64,000 bases of DNA from Rikenella microfusus DSM 15922. GTDB taxonomy: Bacteria; Bacteroidota; Bacteroidia; Bacteroidales; Rikenellaceae. Shown piece by piece: positions 52,800 to 61,005 of this stretch (its first letter is position 1; each line of letters begins with the position of its first letter). The notes beneath the pieces are model-generated. The model was not told where the DNA came from. It saw only the letters and a list, made by a program, of their open reading frames with translations, and did not search any database. The stretch is taken from assembly GCF_000427365.1 (NCBI RefSeq), contig NZ_KE386488.1:868001-932000 (forward strand). Direction: 5' to 3'. Both the position numbers and the translations under genes were made by a program.

Positions 52800-55535
52800 T
52801 TAAAAAGTCAGGTTCAGTTCCATCCCGAAATAGGGCGACGCCGACCGCCGCGTCAGCACCCCGTTGCGGTAATAGTCCGGATAGGCGCTCAGCAGTCGAT
52901 TGACATACATCGCCAACCGCGCCCACCGGCCGAAATGCTTGGTCGCCTTCAGGTTCACATCCATCGCGAACGGCACTGTCGAACGGTCGAAATAGCTCGC
53001 CGAGTAGGTCTGCACCAGCCATTGCAGCTGCGTATCGTGCTTGTCGGCCTCGGTGAAGGGATGTTCCGTGCCCGAAGCGTCCACCCACGCCACCGGCACC
53101 CCGTCGTTCCACAACGGCTGGCTGCTGGTAAACCAAAGGCACTGGAACGTGGTCGAAAAGGTCAGCCCCAGCTTTTCCAGATGGGTATCGAACGTCACGT
53201 TGGTGTTGAACTGCTGGCGCACCGAGCCGTCTTCCCAGTCGTACAGGCCCACGTATTTGAGCGGATCGCCCCCCAGATTGACCGTCGCCGAACGGTATAT
53301 CGGCGCACTGTTGCTGTACGTCGTCCGGAACCACGCCCCGTTCACCGTGATACGCGTGCGGATGGATTCGATCCGCGGCGAGGAGAACTGGAACTCGATC
53401 CCCCGTTTATCGATCCGGCTGCCGTTCGCCCATCGGCCGTACGTATCCAGCAACGTATCGGTCGTGTAAGGCACGTCCGCCAGGTCGGGCGGCCCGGTGA
53501 GCGTTCCGGGGTCGATCGCGTTCGCGTCGTACTTTTTATACGGCAGGGCTTTGTAGTAGCTCATCGTGCGGAACCCGTCCCGCATCCGTTCCTGAAAATA
53601 GGTTACCGAAAAGTCCATCCCCCGGTGCTGCGTGCTGAAACGGACTTCCCACTTGAGGTTGCGGGCCGGACGCAGGTCGAAATTGATGTTGTCCCACACG
53701 TAAGTCAGCATATTGATCCGCCGCAGGTCGGGATCGGTCGGGTAGTAGTTCAGCTGCACCAGATCGTTGTAAATCGGGTCGGGATAAAGCTGGTCGAGCG
53801 TCGGGGTTTTGGTATGCCGCCCGATCCCCCCGGCGACTTCGAAGTTCCACCGGCCCGCCCCTTCGCCCGCGGCGGGCAGTTTCCATTGCACGTTCACGCG
53901 CGGATCGACATATACTTTGCCGTGCATCGCATACGCTTTGCGGATGTTGAGCGGCATCATGGCACGCACCCCGGCCGTCACCACGAACCGGTGCCGGCCC
54001 GCCTCGAACCGGAGCGCGTCCTCGGCGAAGAGCGACAGCTCGGTGCCGGCCGGAATATCGCTGAACGCCCGCGGTCGGTTGGTATTGCTCGGGTTCAACG
54101 GCCGCGTGATGTCGTACACCTGGCCTTTCCCCCAGTTCTTGTCGTATTTCCAGTCCAGCCCCGCTTTGCCGTCGTGCCGCACGCCGCCCGTCCGGCCTCC
54201 CAGCCCCAGGACGGCCTTGACGAAAGCGTTCATCGGCTTGCCGTCCACCGCCACGTCGGCCGTATATTTATAGGGCAGCAGTTCCGCATCGTGCTCCTGG
54301 CCGTTCGTCATCCCCACCGGCAGCGGGACGGGCCGGTTCAGATAGACCTGTTTGGTCTGTTCCATCCGGCTCACCTCCTGCGCCAGCGACGCCGTGATAT
54401 CCAGCGATTTTACCGCCCCGGCATCGAAAAAGACCCAATGGAAAGCAGAGGCAAATGCGAAACGGTTGTACGAGGCTTTGAAGCGGTCGCCGGCCATCGA
54501 AGCGTCGGCGTCCGTTTTTTCCTTGTCGAGCGAACCGGTGTAGTCCAGGCTCAGCCGCCAGCGGAGCGAGGCGCGGTCGGTCACACTGCGACTGTTGTAA
54601 CGCAGCGATCCGGTGATACGCCTGTAATTGGCCAACGTGTTGCGCGGATCGCTGCGGGCCGTCAGGTAATCTCCGTCGATATTCAGCACCTTGTCGTCCC
54701 CCTTGAGCGCGATCCCTTTGCCCGCCGAGACCAGTTTTCCGTATTCGTCGGCCTTGAATCGCGCTTCGAACGGCGTGGCGGTCGCCCGCCGCCGGATATT
54801 GACCAGCCCGCTGGTCAGGTTGCCGTATTCTACCGAGGGGATGCCCCGCACGATCTCGACGGATTCGATGTTGTCGGTCGGGATGGCCCGCATGTCCAGC
54901 CCGCGCGAGACGAGCGAATTATCGATACTCGACCCCGGTACGGCCTGCAAGTTGGCGTCGGTGCTGATCGGCACCCCGTCCACCGTGAACGCCGTCCCCA
55001 GCGAGGAGATGTCGTAATCGTCGCTGCTGTTGCCTGCTTCGCGCAACTTGATCAGGTTTGGAGCGCCCAACCGGGGGGTCTGCGCCATACCGCCGGGAAG
55101 CAGGGAGAGCAAATCCGAGAAACTCGACGGCTGGATATGTTCCATCGCCTGCCGGTCGATGCGCGAGGCGCTGGTGGCCCCTTTCGACTCTTTGGCGGTC
55201 ACCACCACCTCCTGCGCCGTCAGCGGCTTGGCCACCAGCCCGATCCGCAACGTGGTGTCGCCTGCGATCCGCACGGTACGTTCCCAATCCCGGAACCCCA
55301 CGAAAGCGACTTTAACCCGGTAGTCTCCGGGTTGCAGGCCGGAAAAGACGAATGCACCCTGCGCGTCGGTAATGGCCCCGCGCGGCGAACTGCTCCCGGC
55401 CGGGAAAAGCTGTACCAGCGCGTAGTCCTGCGGCTGCCCCGTAGCGGCATCGGCGACGGTACCCCGCAGAATGGCTCCCGCCGCGGCGCCGGGGGCGACC
55501 AACAGGAGCAGTATGGAAACGAAAAACCGGGGCAT
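52800..55535 (-). CDS. TonB-dependent outer-membrane receptor
   Basis: A 911-residue receptor. The signal peptide (MPRFFVSILLLLVAPGAAA) is followed by a carboxypeptidase-regulatory-like domain (about 23-105: LRGTVADAATGQPQDYALVQ). The plug (RIDRQAMEHIQPSSFSDLLS, PGGMAQTPRLG, TDNIESVEIVRGIPSVEYGN, LTSGLVNIRRR) carries the classical TonB-receptor signature. A 22-strand-type barrel ends SPYFGMELNLTF. The start at 55535 is favoured by the signal peptide and the -7 box at 55555-55562. The partner lipoprotein (DUF4876) is downstream. Plug features resemble siderophore or cofactor receptors rather than SusC, but the substrate is unknown. Confidence 0.92.
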   Translation of the reverse strand: MPRFFVSILLLLVAPGAAAGAILRGTVADAATGQPQDYALVQLFPAGSSSPRGAITDAQGAFVFSGLQPGDYRVKVAFVGFRDWERTVRIAGDTTLRIGLVAKPLTAQEVVVTAKESKGATSASRIDRQAMEHIQPSSFSDLLSLLPGGMAQTPRLGAPNLIKLREAGNSSDDYDISSLGTAFTVDGVPISTDANLQAVPGSSIDNSLVSRGLDMRAIPTDNIESVEIVRGIPSVEYGNLTSGLVNIRRRATATPFEARFKADEYGKLVSAGKGIALKGDDKVLNIDGDYLTARSDPRNTLANYRRITGSLRYNSRSVTDRASLRWRLSLDYTGSLDKEKTDADASMAGDRFKASYNRFAFASAFHWVFFDAGAVKSLDITASLAQEVSRMEQTKQVYLNRPVPLPVGMTNGQEHDAELLPYKYTADVAVDGKPMNAFVKAVLGLGGRTGGVRHDGKAGLDWKYDKNWGKGQVYDITRPLNPSNTNRPRAFSDIPAGTELSLFAEDALRFEAGRHRFVVTAGVRAMMPLNIRKAYAMHGKVYVDPRVNVQWKLPAAGEGAGRWNFEVAGGIGRHTKTPTLDQLYPDPIYNDLVQLNYYPTDPDLRRINMLTYVWDNINFDLRPARNLKWEVRFSTQHRGMDFSVTYFQERMRDGFRTMSYYKALPYKKYDANAIDPGTLTGPPDLADVPYTTDTLLDTYGRWANGSRIDKRGIEFQFSSPRIESIRTRITVNGAWFRTTYSNSAPIYRSATVNLGGDPLKYVGLYDWEDGSVRQQFNTNVTFDTHLEKLGLTFSTTFQCLWFTSSQPLWNDGVPVAWVDASGTEHPFTEADKHDTQLQWLVQTYSASYFDRSTVPFAMDVNLKATKHFGRWARLAMYVNRLLSAYPDYYRNGVLTRRSASPYFGMELNLTF

Positions 55536-55554
55536 CTTTATTCGAATAGCGGCA

Positions 55555-55585
55555 CAAAGATATTCGCGCCCTCCAGCCGCCGCAA
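55555..55585 (-). promoter_or_regulatory. promoter of the TonB receptor operon
   Basis: -7 TATCTTTG (plus CAAAGATA, 55555-55562) and -33 TTG (plus CAA, 55583-55585) separated by 20 nt. The ATG at 55535 is about 20 nt downstream. Confidence 0.75.
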
Positions 55586-55603
55586 TCGCCATATATGAGG
55601 ATA

Positions 55604-55645
55604 AAACGGTCCGGGCCTCCCCACTTTTGGGGAGGCCCGGACCGC
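55604..55645 (-). terminator. terminator of the DUF4932 gene
   Basis: 15-bp GC-rich stem GGTCCGGGCCTCCCC / GGGGAGGCCCGGACC (55608-55622 with 55629-55643). On the minus strand it is followed by GTTTTAT. Confidence 0.8.
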
Positions 55646-55679
55646 CTCGCAGAAATCGTACTGCCGGCCGACTCCGGCG

Positions 55680-57128
55680 TCACTCGGCTCGGGTACGGAA
55701 CTTAACCAGATAGTCTTCGAGCATATGGATGCCTTCGGGCGTTACGAAGCTGAGGCCGTGTAGCACCACCAGTTCGTATTCGTGGTTCGGTTCAAGCTCG
55801 ACCGCCAGGGTCAGTGCCGTTTTATCTTTGGAGTAGTTTTTAACGTCGAACTTAAAAAGCGTCGCCTCGCCGCCCGGCCCTGCATTAAAAGCGTAGCCTC
55901 GTCCGACCAGCGGTTTATCGAAACGAATGGTGATTTCGGTCAGTTTCGGGTCCACATCCTGCGCTCCGTTGCCGAAGGGTTCGATGGCTATGACATGCAG
56001 GGCGTTGGCTTTCATGCGCTCTTTCTCAGCCGCCCGGCGGGCACGAATAGTGTCGATCTGCGCCGCCGTCTCATTGCAGAATTCCGCGATACGGGGCGTG
56101 AAACTGCGGAAATCGGGATATTTCTCCCGGTCGGCCTCATATTCGCCCAACAGTTCCACCGCCTCCGGCATCCAGATGAACCGGCGGCCGATCTGCATCC
56201 ACATTTCTTTATCGACAGCCGCCGTGTCGGCCTGCTCCATCAGATAACGGATCACTGCCGCACGGACGAAAGTCTCGTTCAGCACCGTCTTCCCATCCCC
56301 GTAAGCCTGCGCGCGCATCGGTTCGGCATAAGCCGAGAAAAGCCGCTCTGCAGGCCGCGCCAGCTCCGCGTCGCCCTCCAAAGCCGGATTGACGAACGAA
56401 TGGCAAAATTCATGCACGATGGTATTCCGGAACATTTCCGGATCGAAATACGGCTTTCCGTCCCGCATGCCCCACGACCCCATAAAAGCATACCGATCGA
56501 CGGTCGAATCGGGATAAACGATATCGCCCCCGTAATTGCCTCCGCCGAAACCCATGCCGACGACCGGCACCATACCTCCTTGCGCTTCTTTACCGAAAAA
56601 ACGGGCGAACCAGCCCATATCGATTTCGGCGAAAACATCCCCGAACGCCTTTTCCACCTGAGTGAATAATGAATCCTGTCGGGCGAAAAACTCCCCGCAG
56701 CGGGCCTCTTTGTAGAATTTGTTCAGCAGCTTAATGAATTTCGTGCCGTATTTGACTCCCCATCGGCTTTCCGGCTGCATCTCGGTGAGTGGCAGCCGCG
56801 GGCACAGATGCGGCGGATCGGTCAGATAAACGCCCATAATAGGCACGGCATTGTAACTCAACCCGGTCCTTTCGCGCATCATTCTCATATACTCCACGGC
56901 CGGATGCTCTTTATAGGGGGCGAACCAGGCGTCAAGGCTATCGGTATATGCGGGAGTGAATTTCGATTGATACTCCGGATAGCCGGCCAGCCGGGCGACG
57001 ATGGTCATCAATTCGACCCGCCGGTCCACCGCGGGTTCTGAAACGCCGGTCGTAGCCGTCGCTTTGGGCTTTGCGGCAGCCCCGAGGACGATCATCAAGC
57101 CGGTAAACAGGAAAACGATCTTTTTCAT
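55680..57128 (-). CDS. DUF4932 exported zinc metallopeptidase-like protein
   Basis: A 482-residue secreted protein (signal MKKIVFLFTGLMIVLGAAA). A gluzincin-type active site is visible: NTIVHEFCHSFVNP has the HExxH zinc motif, with a downstream Glu candidate in AYAEPM or LNETFVR. The C-terminal about 110 residues form an Ig-like (Big_5-type) domain (DPKLTEITIRFDKPLVG, LTLAVELEPNHEYELVV). The overall layout matches DUF4932. It is transcribed away from the CTHIC lipoprotein and ends in a terminator before the receptor promoter, so it is a separate unit of the locus. A role in releasing ligand from host protein is speculation. Confidence 0.82.
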   Translation of the reverse strand: MKKIVFLFTGLMIVLGAAAKPKATATTGVSEPAVDRRVELMTIVARLAGYPEYQSKFTPAYTDSLDAWFAPYKEHPAVEYMRMMRERTGLSYNAVPIMGVYLTDPPHLCPRLPLTEMQPESRWGVKYGTKFIKLLNKFYKEARCGEFFARQDSLFTQVEKAFGDVFAEIDMGWFARFFGKEAQGGMVPVVGMGFGGGNYGGDIVYPDSTVDRYAFMGSWGMRDGKPYFDPEMFRNTIVHEFCHSFVNPALEGDAELARPAERLFSAYAEPMRAQAYGDGKTVLNETFVRAAVIRYLMEQADTAAVDKEMWMQIGRRFIWMPEAVELLGEYEADREKYPDFRSFTPRIAEFCNETAAQIDTIRARRAAEKERMKANALHVIAIEPFGNGAQDVDPKLTEITIRFDKPLVGRGYAFNAGPGGEATLFKFDVKNYSKDKTALTLAVELEPNHEYELVVLHGLSFVTPEGIHMLEDYLVKFRTRAE

Positions 57129-57227
57129 GGTACGAATACATATATTTCGACGGAACAGAATCGGGCAATTCGGATGCCATTCATACCAATATACTGTTAA
57201 TCAATAGTATCCAAGAACATCACCTGT

Positions 57228-57350
57228 CGAAAAGTGTCTAAAAAATAGACACCGGATGTCAAAAAATCAGACACTTCCGGGATAGCCATTTATTAGGATA
57301 TCCGAAGGTACTTATCCCCATATTTGGGGATTCCCTACCCGAAAGGGGTA
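57228..57350. promoter_or_regulatory. cluster of palindromes between divergent DUF4932 and lipoprotein genes
   Basis: The 338-bp divergent gap holds AGTGTCTA-AAAAA-TAGACAC and a second pair ending CAGACACT (57230-57273), the perfect dyad ATCCCCA-TATT-TGGGGAT (57314-57331), and TACCC-GAAAG-GGGTA (57335-57350). They look like operators or attenuator hairpins controlling one or both directions. No gene is seen in the gap. Confidence 0.5.
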
Positions 57351-57353
57351 TTT

Positions 57354-57361
57354 TACCTTTG
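57354..57361 (+). promoter_or_regulatory. -7 box of the lipoprotein operon
   Basis: TACCTTTG, immediately downstream of the TACCC/GGGTA dyad and 105 bp before the ATG at 57467. Confidence 0.55.
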
Positions 57362-57466
57362 CCGACGCGCAGGTATGTCCGAACCGGGACGCACAAGGTA
57401 AGGCAACCTGCCCGGAAAGGTCGCTCTCCGGAGCCGCATAGGAAACCAATTAAAACCAACCATACC

Positions 57467-58066
57467 ATGAAAAAGCACATTCTGTTCTCGCTCGCCCTTG
57501 CCGGCGCACTGACTTTCGCTTCTTGCGGAAACGGCACCCCAAACGCCGGTACGGCCGAAACGACCGAAAACCAGTCGGTTGCGACGAAGACGATGGATCT
57601 CGATTCGCTGCTGTCCGTCGCCGAAACGCTGGTGGATCAGCCGATCGTCGTAGAGGGTATCTGCACGCATATCTGCTCGAAAGGGGGCGGCAAACTTTTC
57701 CTGATGGGCAGCGACGACACGAAAACGATCCGGGTGGAAGCGGGCGAAAAAATCGGGAAGTTTCCGCAGGATGTGGTCAATAATATCCTGACGATCAACG
57801 GCATCCTACGCGAACAGCGTATCGACGAAGCGTATCTCTCGCAATGGGAGGAACAGGTGAAAACTCAAACCACTGAACAGCACGGCGCAAACGGCGCGGG
57901 CTGCGACTCGGAACAAAAGGCGCGCGGCGAGGCGACGGGAGCGGTTTCGGCTGCGGATCGTATCGCGGCGTTCCGCCAGCGCATCGCTGACCGGAAGGCC
58001 AAGGATGGAAAGGAGTACCTCTCGTTCTATTATATCGACGGAGATTCCTACACGATCAATAAATAA
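57467..58066 (+). CDS. lipoprotein with CTHIC motif (OB-fold-like)
   Basis: A 199-residue lipoprotein (lipobox TFASC, Cys20). The core (QPIVVEGICTHICSKGGGKL, FLMGSDDTKTIRVEAG) reads like a small OB-fold domain with a Cys-Thr-His-Ile-Cys motif that could bind a metal or haem. The C-terminal third has a further Cys and a charged helix (AADRIAAFRQRIADRKAKDG). It is unnamed. It is the first gene on the plus-strand arm of the uptake locus, followed by repeat element A4 and the PepSY-type membrane protein. A periplasmic carrier role is inference. Confidence 0.75.
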   Translation: MKKHILFSLALAGALTFASCGNGTPNAGTAETTENQSVATKTMDLDSLLSVAETLVDQPIVVEGICTHICSKGGGKLFLMGSDDTKTIRVEAGEKIGKFPQDVVNNILTINGILREQRIDEAYLSQWEEQVKTQTTEQHGANGAGCDSEQKARGEATGAVSAADRIAAFRQRIADRKAKDGKEYLSFYYIDGDSYTINK

Positions 58067-58093
58067 TCCCCTCTCTCGTAAATCATAACTTTT

Positions 58094-58418
58094 AACCGTT
58101 CGTTTATTCGCACTGTTTAGGTTTGAGGCGACTGTTCTCTTTGTGAACAAAGAGAACCAGAAAAACTTTTTGAGATGCTTGCGCATCTCTTGAGCCTGGC
58201 GGATGACCTTTGCCTTTGAAAGCTTGTTCTGTAACGGATAGGGGACTTTAGTATCGTTATACCCGATGTCCCCTATCCGTTACAGAACAAAGAAGTCTGT
58301 AAGAAAAGGTTTTCGACAAACTGAGGCGTTGCAAACCTGCTCGAAAGTTTCTTTGGTTCTTTCTTTTCAAAGAAAGAACAGTGGACTCTACCCTCAATGT
58401 ACGGATAAACGAACGGAT
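58094..58418. repeat. intercistronic palindromic element A4
   Basis: About 325 bp in opposite orientation to A1, A2 and A5. Arms AACCGTTCGTTTATTCGCAC and GTACGGATAAACGAACGG. Contains GTTCTCTTTGTGAACAAAGAGAAC, GAGATGCTTGCGCATCTC, the central stem TTCTGTAACGGATAGGGGAC/GTCCCCTATCCGTTACAGAA, and GTTCTTTCTTTTCAAAGAAAGAAC. It begins 27 nt after the lipoprotein stop and ends 22 nt before the next start. It is nearly identical to the reverse complement of A5. Confidence 0.92.
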
Positions 58419-58439
58419 TAAGAAATTAAGATATAAAGG

Positions 58440-59015
58440 ATGGCATCGTCATTTATGACCGGAGTACGGAAAGCGAGCCGTCGTTTGCACCGCGACTTTT
58501 CGTACTTTTTCGCCGGCGTGATTCTGATTTACGCCATATCCGGGATTGCCCTGAATCATAAAGCGACCTTCAACAGCAACTACGACATCAGCCGGCATAC
58601 CTTCGCCGTCGAAGGAGGCATTCCGCCCCGCAGCGGCATCACCGAAGAGTGGGTCAGAAAAAACCTTCTGGAACCCGTAGGGGAAGAAAACGCCTATACC
58701 AAGCACTACTTTCCGAAAGAAGGCACCCTGAAAGTTTTCCTCAAAGGAGGTTCCAGCGTCGTGGCCGACCTCGGCACCGGCCAAGCCGAATACGAAGCCT
58801 TCAAACGGCGTCCCTTTTTCAGTGCCATCAGCCGCCTGCACTACAACCCCGGCCGCTGGTGGACCGTTTTTTCCGACATCTTCGGCATCGCCCTGATCCT
58901 CATTACGGTCACCGGATTCACCATGATGAAAGGGCGCAAAGGATTCCTCGGCTGGGGCGGCATCGAAATGCTCGCCGGACTGCTTTTCCCGTTGGCGTTC
59001 CTGTTCTTCTTTTAG
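58440..59015 (+). CDS. PepSY-associated transmembrane protein
   Basis: A 191-residue inner-membrane protein. TM1 (YFFAGVILIYAISGIALNHK) follows RRLHRDFSY. A periplasmic PepSY-like segment (about 45-125) leads to ISRLHYNPGRWWTVFSDIFG, TM2 (IFGIALILITVTGFTMM) and a third helix near the C-terminus (LLFPLAFLFFF). Conserved His residues near TM ends are typical of PepSY_TM proteins, several of which are linked to reduction of ferric siderophores or flavin/haem chemistry. It is next to an ABC exporter/importer pair in the locus. Substrate is unknown. Confidence 0.85.
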   Translation: MASSFMTGVRKASRRLHRDFSYFFAGVILIYAISGIALNHKATFNSNYDISRHTFAVEGGIPPRSGITEEWVRKNLLEPVGEENAYTKHYFPKEGTLKVFLKGGSSVVADLGTGQAEYEAFKRRPFFSAISRLHYNPGRWWTVFSDIFGIALILITVTGFTMMKGRKGFLGWGGIEMLAGLLFPLAFLFFF

Positions 59016-59033
59016 GGTAGGGGCGAAGCCTGC

Positions 59034-59110
59034 GGAAATTAGGGCAATTACAGTCCGGATCGGGTGCCGCTCGATACCCTCCGCGGGGGAGGCTTCGGCC
59101 CGCGCGGTTC
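59034..59110. repeat. GC-rich palindrome between PepSY and ABC genes
   Basis: Outer parts GGGGCGAAGCCTGCGGA and TCCGCGGGGGAGGCTTCGGCC are complementary with small bulges, spanning the gap between two co-directional genes. It resembles family B in layout. Confidence 0.55.
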
Positions 59111-59142
59111 CGCGAACCGCCTGAATCGATAAATTCAAACAT

Positions 59143-60030
59143 ATGACAGACAACATCATAGAGTGCCGTAGCCTGACCCACTACTACGGGAAACGGCTCA
59201 TTTACGAAAACCTGAGTTTCGGCGTTCCCCGGGGCCGCATTCTCGGGCTGCTCGGCAAAAACGGGACAGGTAAAACCACCACCATCAATATCCTGAGCGG
59301 ATACCTCAAACCCCGTTCCGGCGCGTGTTACATCTTCGGCGAGAATATCCAAGAGATGGATCCGCGTACCCGGCAGAACATCGGTCTGCTGATCGAAGGG
59401 CACATCCAGTACACCTTCATGAGCATCGCGCAGATCGAAAAATTCTACGCCCCGTTCTATCCCCGCTGGAACCGGGCGGCCTATTACGAACTGATGGACA
59501 AACTGCACGTCGCGCCCGGCCAGCGCATTTCGCGCATGTCGTGCGGCCAGCGGTCGCAGGTAGCCCTCGGCCTGATCCTCGCCCAGAATCCCGACCTGCT
59601 CGTGCTCGACGACTTTTCGCTGGGTCTCGACCCCGGCTACCGGCGGCTCTTTATCGAATACCTGCGCGAATACGCCAAAGCCGAAAACAAGACCGTCTTC
59701 CTCACCTCGCACATCATCCAGGACATGGAACGGCTGATCGATGACTGCATCATGCTCGACTATGGCCGGATCCTGCTTCAGAAACCGGTAGGCGAACTGC
59801 TCGACACCGTCCGGCAATATACCTTCACGATGACCGCCGAAGGGCCGCTGCCCGAAGACGAACGGATCTACCATCCGTCGGCGATCCGCAACAGCGGAGA
59901 GTTTTTTTCGTTCCTGCCCGAAGAGGAAGTCCGCCGGATACTGGACGCGCAGAAAGTACCCTATGCCGGTCTCGAAAGCCGCCGCGTCGGCCTCGAAGAC
60001 GCTTTCATCGGCCTGACCGGAAAATATTAG
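59143..60030 (+). CDS. ABC transporter ATP-binding protein
   Basis: A 295-residue ATPase. Walker A is GLLGKNGTGKTTT (about 36-48), the signature is RMSCGQRSQVALGL (a degenerate LSGGQ), Walker B is LLVLDDFSLGLDPG (about 152), and the switch His is in LTSHIIQDME. The D-loop and Walker B Asp-Asp rather than Asp-Glu (LDDFSLGLD) is unusual: the catalytic Glu position is Asp. The C-terminal 70 residues form a regulatory tail. It pairs with the permease at 60175. Direction of transport is unknown; the family is closest to export-type (CcmA/NatA-like) ATPases. Confidence 0.9.
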   Translation: MTDNIIECRSLTHYYGKRLIYENLSFGVPRGRILGLLGKNGTGKTTTINILSGYLKPRSGACYIFGENIQEMDPRTRQNIGLLIEGHIQYTFMSIAQIEKFYAPFYPRWNRAAYYELMDKLHVAPGQRISRMSCGQRSQVALGLILAQNPDLLVLDDFSLGLDPGYRRLFIEYLREYAKAENKTVFLTSHIIQDMERLIDDCIMLDYGRILLQKPVGELLDTVRQYTFTMTAEGPLPEDERIYHPSAIRNSGEFFSFLPEEEVRRILDAQKVPYAGLESRRVGLEDAFIGLTGKY

Positions 60031-60042
60031 CCTGAATCCCGC

Positions 60043-60100
60043 GGCAGCGGCGGGCCGCTCCGGGCAGTAAAGCTGCCGCGGGCGACGGAGCGGCCCGAAA
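60043..60100. repeat. GC-rich palindrome between ABC ATPase and permease
   Basis: GCGGCAGC...GCTGCCGC and CGGGCCGCTCCG...CGGAGCGGCCCG are interleaved inverted repeats filling the short intergenic gap. Confidence 0.55.
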
Positions 60101-60174
60101 ATCGAAAACACGCAATCGACCGGATGTTCCGCGCCCGCACATACAACTCCGGATACGGCCCAACCAAAAGATAC

Positions 60175-60846
60175 ATGGAAAAAGCGATATTTTACAAAGA
60201 GTGGATCAAGACCCGCTGGTATTTCCTGCTCTCGACCCTCCTGCTGGCCGCGTTCACGGGATATTGCCTGCTGAACGTGAGCCGGATTATCGAATTCAAA
60301 GGCGCAGTGCACCTCTGGGAAGTCATGCTCGAACGCGACGCCGTTTTCGTCGATCTGCTGACCTACCTGCCCCTGCTGGCAGGCCTGCTGATGGCCGTTT
60401 TCCAGTTCGTGCCGGAAATGCAGCAGAGCCGCCTGAAACTGACCCTGCATCTGCCATACCCGCATTACCGGATGGTCGCATCCATGCTGCTGTACGGCAC
60501 GCTGGCCCTTTGCGTCACGTATCTGGTCAGCCTCGCGCTGATCGGCATCTGTTTCGACGCGTTAGTCGCCCGCGAGCTGTTCGCCCGCGTCGTCCTCACC
60601 GCCTTACCCTGGTACGCGGCCGGTCTGGCCGCTTATTTCCTGACGGCCTGGGTTTGCCTGGAACCGACCTGGAAGCGGCGTATCCTCAATATGCTGGTCG
60701 GCGCCGGCGTACTGCGTATCTTCTTCCTGGCCCCCGCTCCCGAAGCCTATAACGCTTTCCTGCCGGGCCTGACGCTTTTCACCCTGCTGCTGAGCCTGCT
60801 CGGCATGCTTTCCGTTTACCGGTTCAAAACCGGCGAACAGGACTGA
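60175..60846 (+). CDS. ABC transporter permease
   Basis: A 223-residue membrane protein with six predicted hydrophobic helices (WYFLLSTLLLAAFTGY, LLTYLPLLAGLLMAVFQF, MLLYGTLALCVTYLVSLALI, LTALPWYAAGLAAYFLT, MLVGAGVLRIFFLA, LTLFTLLLSLLGMLSVY). Short cytoplasmic segments such as PEMQQSRLKLTLHLPYPHY look like the coupling region for the ATPase. The start at 60175 (MEKAIFYKEW) is typical of small ABC-2-type permeases. It is the membrane partner of the ATPase upstream. Confidence 0.85.
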   Translation: MEKAIFYKEWIKTRWYFLLSTLLLAAFTGYCLLNVSRIIEFKGAVHLWEVMLERDAVFVDLLTYLPLLAGLLMAVFQFVPEMQQSRLKLTLHLPYPHYRMVASMLLYGTLALCVTYLVSLALIGICFDALVARELFARVVLTALPWYAAGLAAYFLTAWVCLEPTWKRRILNMLVGAGVLRIFFLAPAPEAYNAFLPGLTLFTLLLSLLGMLSVYRFKTGEQD

Positions 60847-60872
60847 TTATATCGGGTTATTCGTATAGGGAA

Positions 60873-60968
60873 ACCGGCCTGGAGCTTGCGGCGAACGTAG
60901 TGAGCCGCGCAGGCCGGAGCCACCCCCGGCGAAGGCCTGCAAGCAATCCTCGCTGGCTCCGGCTGCGT
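60873..60968 (+). repeat. GC-rich palindromic element B between permease and DUF4857
   Basis: Core CAGGCCGGAGCCACCCCCGG followed by GCGAAGGCCTGCAAGC and CTGGCTCCGGCT. AT-rich shoulders GGGTTATTCGTA and CGAATAGCTAACCC pair across it. The same core occurs at 50540 and, inverted, at 50918. Confidence 0.65.
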
Positions 60969-61005
60969 TCCGAATAGCTAACCCAACCGTAAAACCATTA
61001 CACCG

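Noticed and set aside
57806-58186. Small frames across family-A elements encoding peptides such as FFWFSLFTKRT or LVLSFQRKN
   Set aside because: They recur at every copy because they are translations of the shared hairpins, vary in frame and length, and overlap real genes. They are not credible proteins.
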